A stretch of 64,000 bases of DNA from contig NZ_LT906451.1 in NCBI RefSeq assembly GCF_900187355.1, positions 2,768,001 through 2,832,000 on the forward strand, given 5' to 3'. Position numbers and translations under genes: made by a program. The notes under the pieces are model-generated. The model did not search any database and was not told the DNA's origin. It saw only the letters and a program-made list of their open reading frames with translations. Positions 46,745 to 56,226 of this stretch are shown in pieces. The stretch is from Legionella lansingensis. Its GTDB lineage: Bacteria > Pseudomonadota > Gammaproteobacteria > Legionellales > Legionellaceae. Each line of letters starts with the position of its first letter. Position 1 is the stretch's first letter.

Positions 46745-48555
46745 TCAACGGTCACCGATTTGGCTAAATTTCGCGGTTGATCGACATCTGTCCCTTTAGC
46801 AACAGCGACATGATAGGATAATAATTGCAAAGGAATGGTATAAATAATCGGTGCGATCCATTGACCACATGCAGGAACAGGAATTAAATGCGCACCATTT
46901 GGTTCCCAGGTTTGAGAGTCATCGACAAAAACGATCAACTGACCACCACGGGCACTCACTTCATGTAGATTGGATTTTAATTTGTCGAGCAATTCATCAT
47001 TGGGAGCGACAGCAATGACAGGCATATCTTCATCAACCAGAGCCAGAGGACCGTGCTTAAGTTCCCCTGCAGGGTACGCTTCAGCGTGGATATAGGATAT
47101 TTCCTTTAATTTTAAGGCACCTTCTAAAGCAACAGGGTATTGCACACCTCGACCCAAAAACAGAGTATGCGCCTTGTTTACGAATAACGTAGCCAAGCTC
47201 ATGATCTCACTGTTCATCTGTAAGGCACGGTCACAACAACTTGGCAACCCTCTTAATTCTGCCAACACGTTCTCTGCACGCTCATCTCTACAAAGCGCTG
47301 CTGCAAGCATTAAAAAAGCAGCAAGTTGCGTGGTAAAGGCTTTGGTCGATGCTACGCCTATTTCAACCCCGGCTCGTGTTAAAAAGACACAATCCGCTTC
47401 TCGCACCAGGGTGCTGGTCGCCACATTACAAATAGCTAAACTTCCCAAATAATTCATGCTCTTAGCTTTATACAGTGCAGCCAGCGTATCGGCCGTTTCT
47501 CCTGATTGTGATACGGTAATAAATAATGTATTGTCATTCACCACCACATCACGATAACGATACTCACTTGCGATCTCAACTTGGGTCGGTAAACCTGTCA
47601 GAGACTCCAACCAATAGCGAGCAACTAATCCAGCATGATAACTGGTTCCACAAGCAACAATATGTATTTGCTTTACTTGGTCAAAAATAGAAGAAGCCTT
47701 TTCTCCGAAACTCGCTTTTAAAACATCTTTGCTTGCTATACGGCCTTCCAAAGTATCGTTAAGCACCCTCGCTTGTTCAAAAATTTCCTTTAACATGAAG
47801 TGGCGATAAGGACCTTTGCTTACAGCCTGACTATCAGCATTAAGTGCATGTACTTCTCGCTCAACCGCTTCACCTTTTGTATTAAACAAAACCACCTTAT
47901 CAACACTTAACCGAGCACTATCCCCTTCCTCGAGATAGATAACCGATTGTGCAAAAGAACGTAAAGCTAAGGCATCTGAAGCGATAAACTGCTCTTTGAT
48001 TCCCAAACCAACAACCAAAGGACTACCTTTGCGTAGCGCCACGATCTCATCTGGGCGTTGTTGATGAATTACACCTATGGCGAAAGCACCATGCATATCG
48101 CGCGCCGCTTCCTGAACTGAACGCAGTAAATCCTCATGACGCTGATAATAAAAATGAATAAGATGTGCCGCCACTTCAGTATCCGTTTCCGAGGTAAACT
48201 GGTATCCAGCAGCAACCAATTTCTCTCGCAGTACGTCATGATTTTCGATGATGCCATTGTGCACAATAGCAATCTCATCATGAGACATATGAGGGTGAGC
48301 ATTTTCTTCACAAGGTTTACCATGAGTAGCCCAACGTGTGTGAGCAATGCCTGCGTTCCCTGTGATTGCTGAACCTTGCATCGCATCCGCTAAACTTTGT
48401 ACTTTACCTTGAATTCTTATACGTTTTAAATTTCCCGCGTCATCTATTAATGCAATCCCAGCCGAATCATAACCACGGTATTCGAGACGACGTAGCCCTT
48501 CTAATAAAACGTTACTGATATCACGTTGTGACGTAGCACCCATGATCCCACACAT
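46741..48555 (-). CDS. glmS: Glucosamine-6-phosphate synthase (isomerising)
   Basis: 604 aa, makes glucosamine-6-phosphate from fructose-6-phosphate and glutamine for peptidoglycan and LPS. The N-terminal glutaminase has Cys2 (MCGIMGA), RRLEYRGYDSAGIAL and HTRWATHGKP. Two SIS domains follow (HIVACGTSYHAG, SQSGETADTLAAL; LGRGVQYPVALEGALKLKEISY). The C-terminal KSVTVE is intact. AAGGAG lies 6 bases upstream. No glmS ribozyme is visible in the short leader. Confidence 0.97.
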   Translation of the reverse strand: MCGIMGATSQRDISNVLLEGLRRLEYRGYDSAGIALIDDAGNLKRIRIQGKVQSLADAMQGSAITGNAGIAHTRWATHGKPCEENAHPHMSHDEIAIVHNGIIENHDVLREKLVAAGYQFTSETDTEVAAHLIHFYYQRHEDLLRSVQEAARDMHGAFAIGVIHQQRPDEIVALRKGSPLVVGLGIKEQFIASDALALRSFAQSVIYLEEGDSARLSVDKVVLFNTKGEAVEREVHALNADSQAVSKGPYRHFMLKEIFEQARVLNDTLEGRIASKDVLKASFGEKASSIFDQVKQIHIVACGTSYHAGLVARYWLESLTGLPTQVEIASEYRYRDVVVNDNTLFITVSQSGETADTLAALYKAKSMNYLGSLAICNVATSTLVREADCVFLTRAGVEIGVASTKAFTTQLAAFLMLAAALCRDERAENVLAELRGLPSCCDRALQMNSEIMSLATLFVNKAHTLFLGRGVQYPVALEGALKLKEISYIHAEAYPAGELKHGPLALVDEDMPVIAVAPNDELLDKLKSNLHEVSARGGQLIVFVDDSQTWEPNGAHLIPVPACGQWIAPIIYTIPLQLLSYHVAVAKGTDVDQPRNLAKSVTVE

Positions 48556-48651
48556 AGAGACTCCTTAATATCATGTGATACCCACCCCTGTTTCAGAACA
48601 GAGGTGGTATCACTGCAAATTGTCGAAGTATGCCACATTCAGCTACAAAAT

Positions 48652-49953
48652 CTAAATATTTGCTGGTTGTTGACATGAAGCTTTATAGCCATGCGCTTTC
48701 ATGGCTTCACAAATTTCATATGCTAAATATTGGTGAGCACGCGTGGAAGGATGTATTTCATCCCAAAACAAATAATTTTCTGGTGTATCACAGACGTGAT
48801 AATTTTTTTCATTCGGACCAAATTGTCCATCCCGATATTGCAAGACTTGAGCATATTGCAACACATAGTTACGAGCAAAGGGGGAATTGGCAAAAGCATG
48901 AAACATTGGGAATTTCACATCAATACAGGCATCAGTAATGTTTGAGAACCCATATTTTTGCGGATCGAGTAGTGCTTTTTGTAAGTATTGTTGCATATCA
49001 ATATAGAGAAAATCCACCTCAGGTGAAGCCTGGCGCCATTCCTCAACACGTTTTTGTAGGCGTTCGTTATGTTGCTGTAACGCAGCAGTGAGAACAGGTT
49101 TATCTGTTGTATGTACGTATTTAGGGGTTTCGCCAATATTGGGCAAACCAAAGATAACGACATGGCGTGCTCCTGCCTTGATTAATTTGTGCACTCCAGA
49201 TGTCAATCCATCAAGCACATTATCGATATATGAGCTCATCACCGAAGGATTGTAATTGTCTTCAAAAAATAAAACATTTAAGTAGTCATTGGCACCAGTA
49301 AAGACAAAATAAATAGCATTCTCATCTAACGTTTCATTTACCAGCAAATAGGCTTGAACAGTTAATCCCAAACTGGGCGGTATTAATTTCCCTACAATCA
49401 ACGTCTTTAAGGTCGCTAACGGATGACGAATCAAGTTCCAGGTCGTTACCTGATAATCATAAGTTACTGCCCAGCTTCCGCCAAAAGCTTGATTGCTATA
49501 AAATTTGGCATCTTCTCTGTCTATATCAAGCATAGGCGCAAGATATTCATTCCAAACCCGGCCATTGGAAAAATGAGATTGCCAGTAAGGGTCACCTGGT
49601 AGAACAGGTACTTTTCGCACTTTCCCTACTAAATTAGCTAAAAATGGGCCAAATTCAGTATCAAAAAATTCAGTGACGATTTCAATACCGGCATCCAATA
49701 CCACTTGCGGCACATAGTATTCATTAGCAAATTCTTCCATCTTATTGATTACAAAAACCTTTAAAGGACGAACCAAATAAGCAGGGCTTTCATCCTGTCT
49801 AAGCGCTTTTAATAGGTGAGTTGTATTGCCATTATCTGACAAGCTGTCGCCGAAAACGACCATTGACTTTATTGGTTTAGCTGAGAGTGTCATAGGGAAA
49901 CAAAACACCACAAGACACAGCCAATAGCACATCCTAGTGCAATATGATGACAT
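48652..49953 (-). CDS. plaC: Secreted GDSL acyltransferase/lysophospholipase, PlaC-like
   Basis: 433 aa. A signal peptide ends near TLSA-KP. The SGNH motifs are block I VVFGDSLSDNGN (nucleophile Ser), block III FTGANDY and block V WDEIHPS (Asp and His). Two Cys (ITDACIDV and YHVCDTP) enclose a segment like the disulfide loop of Legionella PlaC, which is cleaved by the zinc protease ProA to activate cholesterol acyltransferase and lysophospholipase activity. That mechanism is from the literature, not visible here. A strong AAGGAGAG lies before the ATG. Confidence 0.82.
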   Translation of the reverse strand: MSSYCTRMCYWLCLVVFCFPMTLSAKPIKSMVVFGDSLSDNGNTTHLLKALRQDESPAYLVRPLKVFVINKMEEFANEYYVPQVVLDAGIEIVTEFFDTEFGPFLANLVGKVRKVPVLPGDPYWQSHFSNGRVWNEYLAPMLDIDREDAKFYSNQAFGGSWAVTYDYQVTTWNLIRHPLATLKTLIVGKLIPPSLGLTVQAYLLVNETLDENAIYFVFTGANDYLNVLFFEDNYNPSVMSSYIDNVLDGLTSGVHKLIKAGARHVVIFGLPNIGETPKYVHTTDKPVLTAALQQHNERLQKRVEEWRQASPEVDFLYIDMQQYLQKALLDPQKYGFSNITDACIDVKFPMFHAFANSPFARNYVLQYAQVLQYRDGQFGPNEKNYHVCDTPENYLFWDEIHPSTRAHQYLAYEICEAMKAHGYKASCQQPANI

Positions 49954-50167
49954 AAATCTCTCCTTAGATTTAAACTATTTTATAGACTCGCTTGCTGAGT
50001 TCCCCAAGAGGAAGATTACTTGAATCCAACTAATAGATTAGAGCCTGCATTAAATTTTTGTCAATATGAGCAGAAAGAAAGACCTTCTTCGTTAGCATTG
50101 GCTTTCGTATTACTTATGTTATACCATTTCTTTCTTCGATCTAGACCTAGGAATTTCAAAATTATCC

Positions 50168-50566
50168 ATGTCCAACAATCTGACAAACTCTCCAAATAAC
50201 CCCTTGAAGACACTTATTGCCGTAGAAGAAGATGCGCGTCATTTCGGCTTCGAATGGCCCAATGAGGAAATGATCATCGATCAGGCAATTAGTGAGTGTG
50301 ATGAAATCAGAGCAGCCCTTAAAGGCGAGGAGTCACGAGAGCGTTTGCAAGAAGAGATTGGTGATTTGCTACATACTGCCATCTCCTTATGCATTTTTGC
50401 CGGTTTTGAACCTGAGGAAACATTAGCAAAAATCACCAAGAAATTTAATAAGCGCATACTGGCTTTGAAAGAAATAGCAAATACTCAAGGCTTCTCAACG
50501 CTGAAACACCAACCCATTGAATTGCTGATGGAGTTGTGGCAACAAGCCAAGCAGAAAAGTAGATAA
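50168..50566 (+). CDS. Single-domain MazG-like nucleotide pyrophosphohydrolase
   Basis: 132 aa all-alpha NTP pyrophosphohydrolase. Metal-binding acidic residues form the MazG pattern: SECDEIRAAL (ExxE/D) and LQEEIGDLLHTAI (ExxD). It is half the size of two-domain E. coli MazG. Likely hydrolyses (deoxy)NTPs to NMP and pyrophosphate, a house-cleaning role. A palindromic repeat follows 37 bp downstream. Confidence 0.82.
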   Translation: MSNNLTNSPNNPLKTLIAVEEDARHFGFEWPNEEMIIDQAISECDEIRAALKGEESRERLQEEIGDLLHTAISLCIFAGFEPEETLAKITKKFNKRILALKEIANTQGFSTLKHQPIELLMELWQQAKQKSR

Positions 50567-50602
50567 TTTTAAGATGTAGTTTGTCATCTTGACTTTAAAA
50601 AT

Positions 50603-50695
50603 GCCTACGTGCCGCGGCTTGTCCGCGGTATCCATTTGGTAGGAGTAATGAGCTTCAAACTTATGGATGCCGCGGACAAGCCGCGGCACGTAGGC
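50603..50695. repeat. Palindromic CCGCGG-family element after the mazG-like gene
   Basis: 33-bp arms (50603-50635 and 50663-50695) are inverted copies with one mismatch and share GCCGCGGCTTGTCCGCGG with the elements at 1911, 20744 and 22880. It lies between convergent genes. Confidence 0.85.
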
Positions 50696-50757
50696 TTTGT
50701 AGAGCAATTGTCAACAGACCCTAATCAGGCACATAGATAAATATTCTGAGGGATTTG

Positions 50758-51228
50758 TTACTTATGTTTTTTAAGCAACCGCGCTCGATCACGTTCCCAA
50801 TCTCGATCTTTGATGGTTTCACGTTTATCGTGTGTTTTCTTTCCTTTTGCCAGAGCCAGCTTCATTTTAACAAGATTATTTTTCCAATAAAGAGATAAGG
50901 GAATCAACGTATAACCTTGACGCTCAACACTCCCTATAAGCTGATTAAGCTCTTTGCGATTAAGCAATAACTTACGCGTTCGGGTCGCATCCGGGAAGAG
51001 ATGGGTTGCTGCCGTGGGTAATGGTTGAATTTGTGCTCCTAATAAAAAAGCTTCTCCGTGCTTAATAATAATATGAGCATCAACCAGATTAATTTTCCCA
51101 GCACGCAGGCTTTTAACTTCCCAACCTTCAAGAACTAGACCAGCCTCGTATTCATCTTCTATGAAATACTCAAAGTGCGCTTTGCGATTAACAACGATAG
51201 TAGCACTTTGCTGTTTATGGGTACCCAT
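50758..51228 (-). CDS. smpB: SsrA-binding protein SmpB
   Basis: 156 aa, binds tmRNA for rescue of stalled ribosomes. Motifs: NRKAHFEYFIEDEYEAGLVL, GWEVKSLRAGKINLVDAH, and the basic C-terminal tail KKTHDKRETIKDRDWERD (in order). The tail that inserts into the mRNA channel is intact. The ssrA gene is not recognisable in the flanks. Confidence 0.96.
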   Translation of the reverse strand: MGTHKQQSATIVVNRKAHFEYFIEDEYEAGLVLEGWEVKSLRAGKINLVDAHIIIKHGEAFLLGAQIQPLPTAATHLFPDATRTRKLLLNRKELNQLIGSVERQGYTLIPLSLYWKNNLVKMKLALAKGKKTHDKRETIKDRDWERDRARLLKKHK

Positions 51229-51366
51229 GAAACACCTGAATTAAAATGAAAAAGTAAATAATTAAAACGCTAAAAATGCTTGATTATACACGCAAGAACA
51301 GGTATTGGTGAAATAATCCACGAAGATAATGATTCTTTTTTATTATAAAATTATAAAGAGGTAATG

Positions 51367-51828
51367 ATGAAAATTGGTGATAAAGTAAGCTCGTTGCAAT
51401 TCGCAGCTACAAATAACTTGGAAGCAAGTGTTGAAGACTATAGAGGTAAGTGGTTAATTCTTTATTTTTATCCCAAAGATTCCACTCCCGGTTGTACAAC
51501 AGAAGGTCAGGATTTTCGCGATGCCTATCCGCAATTGAAAGCGTTAAACGCAGAAGTGTTCGGCATCTCTCGTGACAGCCTGAAGTCTCATGATAACTTT
51601 AAATGCAAAGAGCAATTTCCATTTGAATTGATCAGCGATAAAGATGAAACCTTATGCCAACAATTCGATGTGATAAAAATGAAATCCATGTATGGCAAAC
51701 AAGTACGTGGCATTGAGCGCAGCACATTTCTCATTGATCCTCAAGGGGTGCTAAGACATGAATGGCGCAAAGTAGATGTTAGGAGTCATGTAGCAGAAGT
51801 CATAGAGAAACTAAAGTCTCTACAGTAG
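51367..51828 (+). CDS. bcp: Thioredoxin-dependent peroxiredoxin (Bcp/PrxQ)
   Basis: 153 aa, reduces hydroperoxides. The peroxidatic Cys sits in PKDSTPGCTTEGQDFRD (residue about 44). The resolving Cys normally five residues later is replaced (EGQ), and another Cys occurs in NFKCKEQ. The second of two adjacent ATGs is preferred: GAGG is 5 bases before it and only 2 before the first. Confidence 0.93.
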   Translation: MKIGDKVSSLQFAATNNLEASVEDYRGKWLILYFYPKDSTPGCTTEGQDFRDAYPQLKALNAEVFGISRDSLKSHDNFKCKEQFPFELISDKDETLCQQFDVIKMKSMYGKQVRGIERSTFLIDPQGVLRHEWRKVDVRSHVAEVIEKLKSLQ

Positions 51829-52061
51829 GGAACGTCTTCTTTCTATGCAAATTATTTGGGTGCTGTACAAAACGGTAAAAAGCAAGCTAAGTAATTGATT
51901 GTTTGAGAAAGATAAACCTTGACGGCGCTATTGCCCCTCAGCACAATGAATATATTTAGATAGGAGTTCCTGGATTCTTCGGTCAAGCCGGAGAAAGACA
52001 GTGACGGTGTTTAGTCTTAACTTAACGCTATTACTCCTGGCATAAGGTGATAGGTGAACTC

Positions 52062-53465
52062 ATGGAAAACGATAGTAAAGAGATAAAATTGTTTGTGCTT
52101 GATACGAATATCATGATGCATGATCCTACCGCCATTTATCGCTTTGAAGAACATGATATCTATCTGCCTATGGTGGTCTTGGAAGAATTGGATAGTCACA
52201 AAACAGGGTTGTCGGAAGTTGCCCGCAACGTTCGTCAAACAAATCGCATGTTGGTTGAATTAATGAGCAATGCCAGTCATCAAGAAATTGTCGCGGGATT
52301 ACCCCTTGGCAGATTCCCAACATCTGAAAAAGTCAAAAGTAACGGCCGGTTATTTTTTCAGACGGATGAATTCGAACAACTACGGCCCACGTCGTTACCC
52401 GGCCACAAAGCAGATAATACTCTTTTATCAACCGCCTTGGGTTTGCAGAAGAAATATCCCAACAGGCAAGTGATCATTATCTCCAAAGACATTAATTTAC
52501 GCATCAAGGCCGGGATCCTCGGTATCCCTGCTGAAGATTATTATAACGATAAGGTACTGGATGATGTGAATTTGCTTCACAGTGGTTTACATATCCTTGA
52601 GAATGACTTCTGGAACAGTCATGCCAAAAACATGGAAGCCTGGCAAGACAACGGTAAAACGTTTTATCGCATCAGCGGCCCACTTACCGCCCAATGGAAT
52701 TATAATGATTGCATCAGCACTCAGGATAATCAATTTCAGGCCATTGTGAAGGAGATTACTGAGATTGGCACCATCGTGCAACTTGCCCGTGATTATACTC
52801 AAGCCAAACATGCTGTTTGGGGCATTACGGCTCGTAATCGTGAGCAAAATTTTGCACTCAATCTGCTCCTGGATCCAGAAATCGATTTTGTGACCTTACA
52901 AGGTTCAGCAGGTACGGGAAAGACCTTATTAACGATTGCTGCAGGCTTAACACAAGTTTTAGATCAAAGCCGTTACAGTGAAATTTTAATGACGCGGGTC
53001 ACCATACCCGTAGGTGAAGACATCGGCTTTCTACCAGGAACAGAAGAAGAAAAAATGACTCCGTGGATGGGAGCCTTAATGGATAACCTTGAAGTACTGC
53101 ACAGCTCACAAGAGGGTGGCAGTTTTGGTCGCGGAGCTACTCAGGATCTGTTGCAAAATAAGATTAAAATTCGTTCACTTAACTTCATGCGTGGGCGCAC
53201 TTTTTTAAATCGCTTTATCATTATTGATGAAGCACAGAATCTGACCTCAAAGCAAATCAAAACCCTGGTTACTCGAGCCGGACCCGGTAGTAAAATTATT
53301 TGCTTAGGTGATATCAAGCAAATTGATACACCTTACCTGACCGAAACAACATCCGGCTTAACGTTTGCGGTTGATCGCTTTAAACATTGGCAACACAGCG
53401 CTCACATGACGCTAACGAGGGGTGAACGTTCAAGACTTGCATATTATGCTGCTGAACATCTATAG
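52062..53465 (+). CDS. PIN-PhoH fusion ATPase
   Basis: 467 aa from the ATG at 52062 (AGGTGA upstream); a GTG 15 bases earlier is less likely. N-terminal PIN nuclease (about 6-140: FVLDTNIMMHDP, PMVVLEELDSHKTG, KADNTLLSTALG, VIIISKDINLRIKA). C-terminal PhoH ATPase (about 270-460) with Walker A GSAGTGKT and Walker B FIIIDEAQNL, then GDIKQIDTPYL. Such fusions are coupled RNA helicase/RNase-type proteins. Followed 33 bp later by the GMP reductase gene. Confidence 0.92.
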   Translation: MENDSKEIKLFVLDTNIMMHDPTAIYRFEEHDIYLPMVVLEELDSHKTGLSEVARNVRQTNRMLVELMSNASHQEIVAGLPLGRFPTSEKVKSNGRLFFQTDEFEQLRPTSLPGHKADNTLLSTALGLQKKYPNRQVIIISKDINLRIKAGILGIPAEDYYNDKVLDDVNLLHSGLHILENDFWNSHAKNMEAWQDNGKTFYRISGPLTAQWNYNDCISTQDNQFQAIVKEITEIGTIVQLARDYTQAKHAVWGITARNREQNFALNLLLDPEIDFVTLQGSAGTGKTLLTIAAGLTQVLDQSRYSEILMTRVTIPVGEDIGFLPGTEEEKMTPWMGALMDNLEVLHSSQEGGSFGRGATQDLLQNKIKIRSLNFMRGRTFLNRFIIIDEAQNLTSKQIKTLVTRAGPGSKIICLGDIKQIDTPYLTETTSGLTFAVDRFKHWQHSAHMTLTRGERSRLAYYAAEHL

Positions 53466-53498
53466 TACATATTTTTTGCCTACCCAAGAGGATTAATC

Positions 53499-54512
53499 AT
53501 GAATGACCAAGCCATCACCTTTGATGATGTTTTGCTGGTTCCGGCTTACAACCACCATGAGTCAAGACGTGTGGTTAACATTAGTGTGACCGATAGGTTA
53601 GGAAAGCTAAACCTTCAATTACCGGTGATTAGCTCTAATATGGATACAATCACCGAAAGCAAAATGGCGAATTTCATGAATAGCAAAGGGGGGATTGGTG
53701 CCCTCCATCGTTTTTTGAGTATTGAGGATAACCTTCATCAATTCAAACAATGTCAAGGGCCTGTTTTCGTGTCTGTAGGATGTACAGCGGCTGAACTTGA
53801 GCGCGCAGAAGCCCTACGGGATGCAGGAGCAGATTTCTTCTGTGTGGACGTTGCCCATGCTCATGCAAAATATGTGGGCAAGACATTAAAAAGCTTAAGA
53901 CAATTACTGGGTAGTCGCTGTATTATGGCAGGGAATGTTGCCACCTACGCTGGTGCCGATTATCTGGCTTCTTGTGGTGCAGATATTATTAAAGCAGGTA
54001 TTGGCGGTGGCTCTGTTTGTAGCACACGCATTAAAACAGGTTTTGGGATCCCCATGCTTACCTGTATTCATGATTGTGCACGCGCGGATCGTTCAATTGT
54101 TGCCGACGGAGGTATCCGCACCTCAGGAGATATCGTCAAGGCACTTGCTTTTGGTGCTGATTTTGTGATGATCGGTGGTATGTTGGCAGGTACTGAGCCA
54201 ACACCTGGTGAAATCATTACCAAAGAGGATGGGAAACAAGTAAAGCGCTACCGTGGTATGGCTTCACGCGAAGCGCAAGAAGACTTCTTAGGCCAGATGC
54301 ATGAATGGAAGACCGCAGAAGGCATTACCACAGAAGTGCCTTATCGTGATGATCAGGATAATATTATCGCTGATATTGTTGGCGGTTTACGCTCAGGTTT
54401 GACGTATGCTGGCGCCGATACCATTAGTGAGTTGCAGCGCAAATTAAATTATGTGATGGTAACGCAAGCGGGTAGAGTTGAAAGCTTGCCACATAAGCTG
54501 TTAGGTAATTAA
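53499..54512 (+). CDS. guaC: GMP reductase-type enzyme of the IMPDH/GMPR family
   Basis: 337-aa TIM barrel without CBS domains. N-terminus [13 protein letters not shown], substrate loop [19 protein letters not shown] with the catalytic Cys, phosphate site [31 protein letters not shown], and the flap region [10 protein letters not shown]. The lack of CBS domains and length favour GMP reductase (GMP to IMP with NADPH) over IMP dehydrogenase. A clear terminator follows. Confidence 0.82.
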   Translation: MNDQAITFDDVLLVPAYNHHESRRVVNISVTDRLGKLNLQLPVISSNMDTITESKMANFMNSKGGIGALHRFLSIEDNLHQFKQCQGPVFVSVGCTAAELERAEALRDAGADFFCVDVAHAHAKYVGKTLKSLRQLLGSRCIMAGNVATYAGADYLASCGADIIKAGIGGGSVCSTRIKTGFGIPMLTCIHDCARADRSIVADGGIRTSGDIVKALAFGADFVMIGGMLAGTEPTPGEIITKEDGKQVKRYRGMASREAQEDFLGQMHEWKTAEGITTEVPYRDDQDNIIADIVGGLRSGLTYAGADTISELQRKLNYVMVTQAGRVESLPHKLLGN

Positions 54513-54539
54513 AAACCAGGTGAGCCCACCTGGTTTTTA
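54512..54539 (+). terminator. Rho-independent terminator after guaC
   Basis: Perfect 8-bp stem ACCAGGTG (54515-54522), loop AGCC, CACCTGGT (54527-54534), preceded by an A-run and followed by a T5 run. The A-run lets it act in both directions, and a minus-strand gene ends at 54561. Confidence 0.9.
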
Positions 54540-54560
54540 TATGTACGTGCTTAGTGACTA

Positions 54561-55154
54561 TCAGCCTGCAGCTATTGCTACTTCGGCTACTTCGGGATTA
54601 TCCGCAGCGACTTTAGCAACCTGGCTAGCGTCAGCAGAAGAACCGGCTCCTTGTCCCATATTTAGAGCCTGATTATTCCCCATGCTAGTAGGACTGGTAA
54701 CTGTATCCATAGGAGAGTCGTCTTCCTTGAAAAGATCTCTAAGGCCATAATCATCTTCATCCTCCATCCAGTCCCCAGTCTTGCCCTTAGACTCGCTTTT
54801 GGACTCGCTTTTTTGATCTTTATCATCAGTTTGCTTGGAGCTCTTTTCATCCTTTTCATCATCGTCTTTTTTGCCGCCCCCGAGACCTTTAAAGCCCTGC
54901 CCAATTTTGTTAAGCCCAGCCTCTGCGTAATCACCAATACTTTTAACTCCAAGTGCTTTATTTACTGCCTGATTTGTATCCTCAACAAGCTTTTTTAGAT
55001 CCTCAAGCATTTGCATTTGCGGATCGTCTTGTTTTGCTTTATCTTCTTTGGGTTGAGGTTTCGGTGCCTGTGGTTTATTTTCTTTCTTATCCTCACCTTG
55101 AGGCGCAGGCGAATCTTTTTGCACCATAGAGGTATCTACACCTTCCGCAGCCAT
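54561..55154 (-). CDS. Highly charged low-complexity hypothetical protein, 197 aa
   Basis: Not recognised. Rich in Lys, Asp, Glu, Ser and Gln (KDDDEKDEKSSKQTDDKDQK). Residues about 45-90 are helical with a small glycine-rich stretch (GQGFKGLGGGKK). The C-terminus is Ala/Val-rich (DNPEVAEVAIAAG). Mostly disordered, no signal peptide. Convergent with guaC. Confidence 0.65.
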   Translation of the reverse strand: MAAEGVDTSMVQKDSPAPQGEDKKENKPQAPKPQPKEDKAKQDDPQMQMLEDLKKLVEDTNQAVNKALGVKSIGDYAEAGLNKIGQGFKGLGGGKKDDDEKDEKSSKQTDDKDQKSESKSESKGKTGDWMEDEDDYGLRDLFKEDDSPMDTVTSPTSMGNNQALNMGQGAGSSADASQVAKVAADNPEVAEVAIAAG

Positions 55155-55353
55155 ATCACAATCCTCTAAAAAAACACTATTTAATTACTAAAAGATAGCA
55201 CAATTAACGATATTCTGCTTAGCTATCTTAAGCTAAGATAATTATTATTATGGTTGACTTGTATTGAATAATAACAGATCACAATTGACGGTGTTGGCTT
55301 TTTAATATTTATTTACACTTATTTTGCAAAATTTTAACCATAGGGAAAATTTC

Positions 55354-56226
55354 ATGCAAATTGACGATTTTCGTGGTATGCGTCGTGGCATCCCAGTCTT
55401 TACGCTGAACAAAGAGGATACTTCTATTCTAGCTCCCATCGACCGTAGAGGTAGGCAGAGGGAACATGCCCTGCTTTTATTGCACGGTTTCACTTCGACA
55501 CCTGCTGTTTTTCGCGCCATGTTACCTTCTTTTTCTTTTTACGATGCGATTATCTGTCCGATGCTTCCTGGTCATGGAGAGAGCATTGAGACCTTTGCTA
55601 AAACAAAAGCATCCGCCTGGTTTGCGGTCGCTGAGCAGTCTTGTGAACGTTTGCTGCGCGAATATAAGCATGTTGATGTTCTAGGGTTGTCGCTGGGAGG
55701 TATACTAGCCTGTCATTTAGGCAATCGCTTTGATTTAAATTATCTTTACTTGCTAGCGCCAGCTTTTGACTTAAATCTACCACTTCCTGAATTATCGAAT
55801 TTACTGAAATTAGTAAAATTTTTAAATTGGCTGGGCTTTAGAGAAATACGTGGTCTTGCTGGTGATTTATATACCAACCTGCACTGTGAAATCGCCTATC
55901 GAAAATTACCTTTAAGTTCTATTATGGAATTGTTGACCTTAATTCAGCAATTTCCCTTTGCCCTACCCAAGTGCCCAACAGATGTTTTCCTTGGCTGTCA
56001 TGATAAGGTTGTAGCAAGCTTGCGAGTGGCAGAACGTTTTGCTGATCAACCCAGCGTCACTATTCATTGGCTCAGCAATTCGGCGCATGTCATCCCTTTA
56101 GACGGAGACACAGAAAGTATCATCGGTCGTATGAAAAGGAATCTTATTTATTGTAGCGATCATAATCACGAGGATCCCAGGGATCCCAGTCACGCATGTC
56201 AAGAACCGAACCTTGATAAGCCATAA
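55354..56226 (+). CDS. Alpha/beta hydrolase (carboxylesterase/monoglyceride lipase-like)
   Basis: 290 aa from the ATG at 55354, preceded by AGGGA at 8 bases; an upstream TTG is unlikely. Oxyanion loop LLLHGFTSTPAVFR, nucleophile elbow GLSLGG, Asp in VFLGCHDKVV and His in SAHVIPLDGD complete the triad. Similar to Est30-type esterases. Its last 83 bp overlap the convergent GIN-domain gene, an unusually long overlap. Confidence 0.85.
   Translation: MQIDDFRGMRRGIPVFTLNKEDTSILAPIDRRGRQREHALLLLHGFTSTPAVFRAMLPSFSFYDAIICPMLPGHGESIETFAKTKASAWFAVAEQSCERLLREYKHVDVLGLSLGGILACHLGNRFDLNYLYLLAPAFDLNLPLPELSNLLKLVKFLNWLGFREIRGLAGDLYTNLHCEIAYRKLPLSSIMELLTLIQQFPFALPKCPTDVFLGCHDKVVASLRVAERFADQPSVTIHWLSNSAHVIPLDGDTESIIGRMKRNLIYCSDHNHEDPRDPSHACQEPNLDKP

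Noticed and set aside
46741-48600. glmS ribozyme upstream of glmS
   Set aside because: The leader is under 100 nt with no ribozyme-like fold visible, and this riboswitch is mostly found in Gram-positive bacteria.
51829-52061. Possible RNA gene or tmRNA near smpB and bcp
   Set aside because: The gap has no tRNA-like ends or tag-peptide frame; only a short imperfect inverted repeat (TTCGGTCAAGCCGGAG) is seen.
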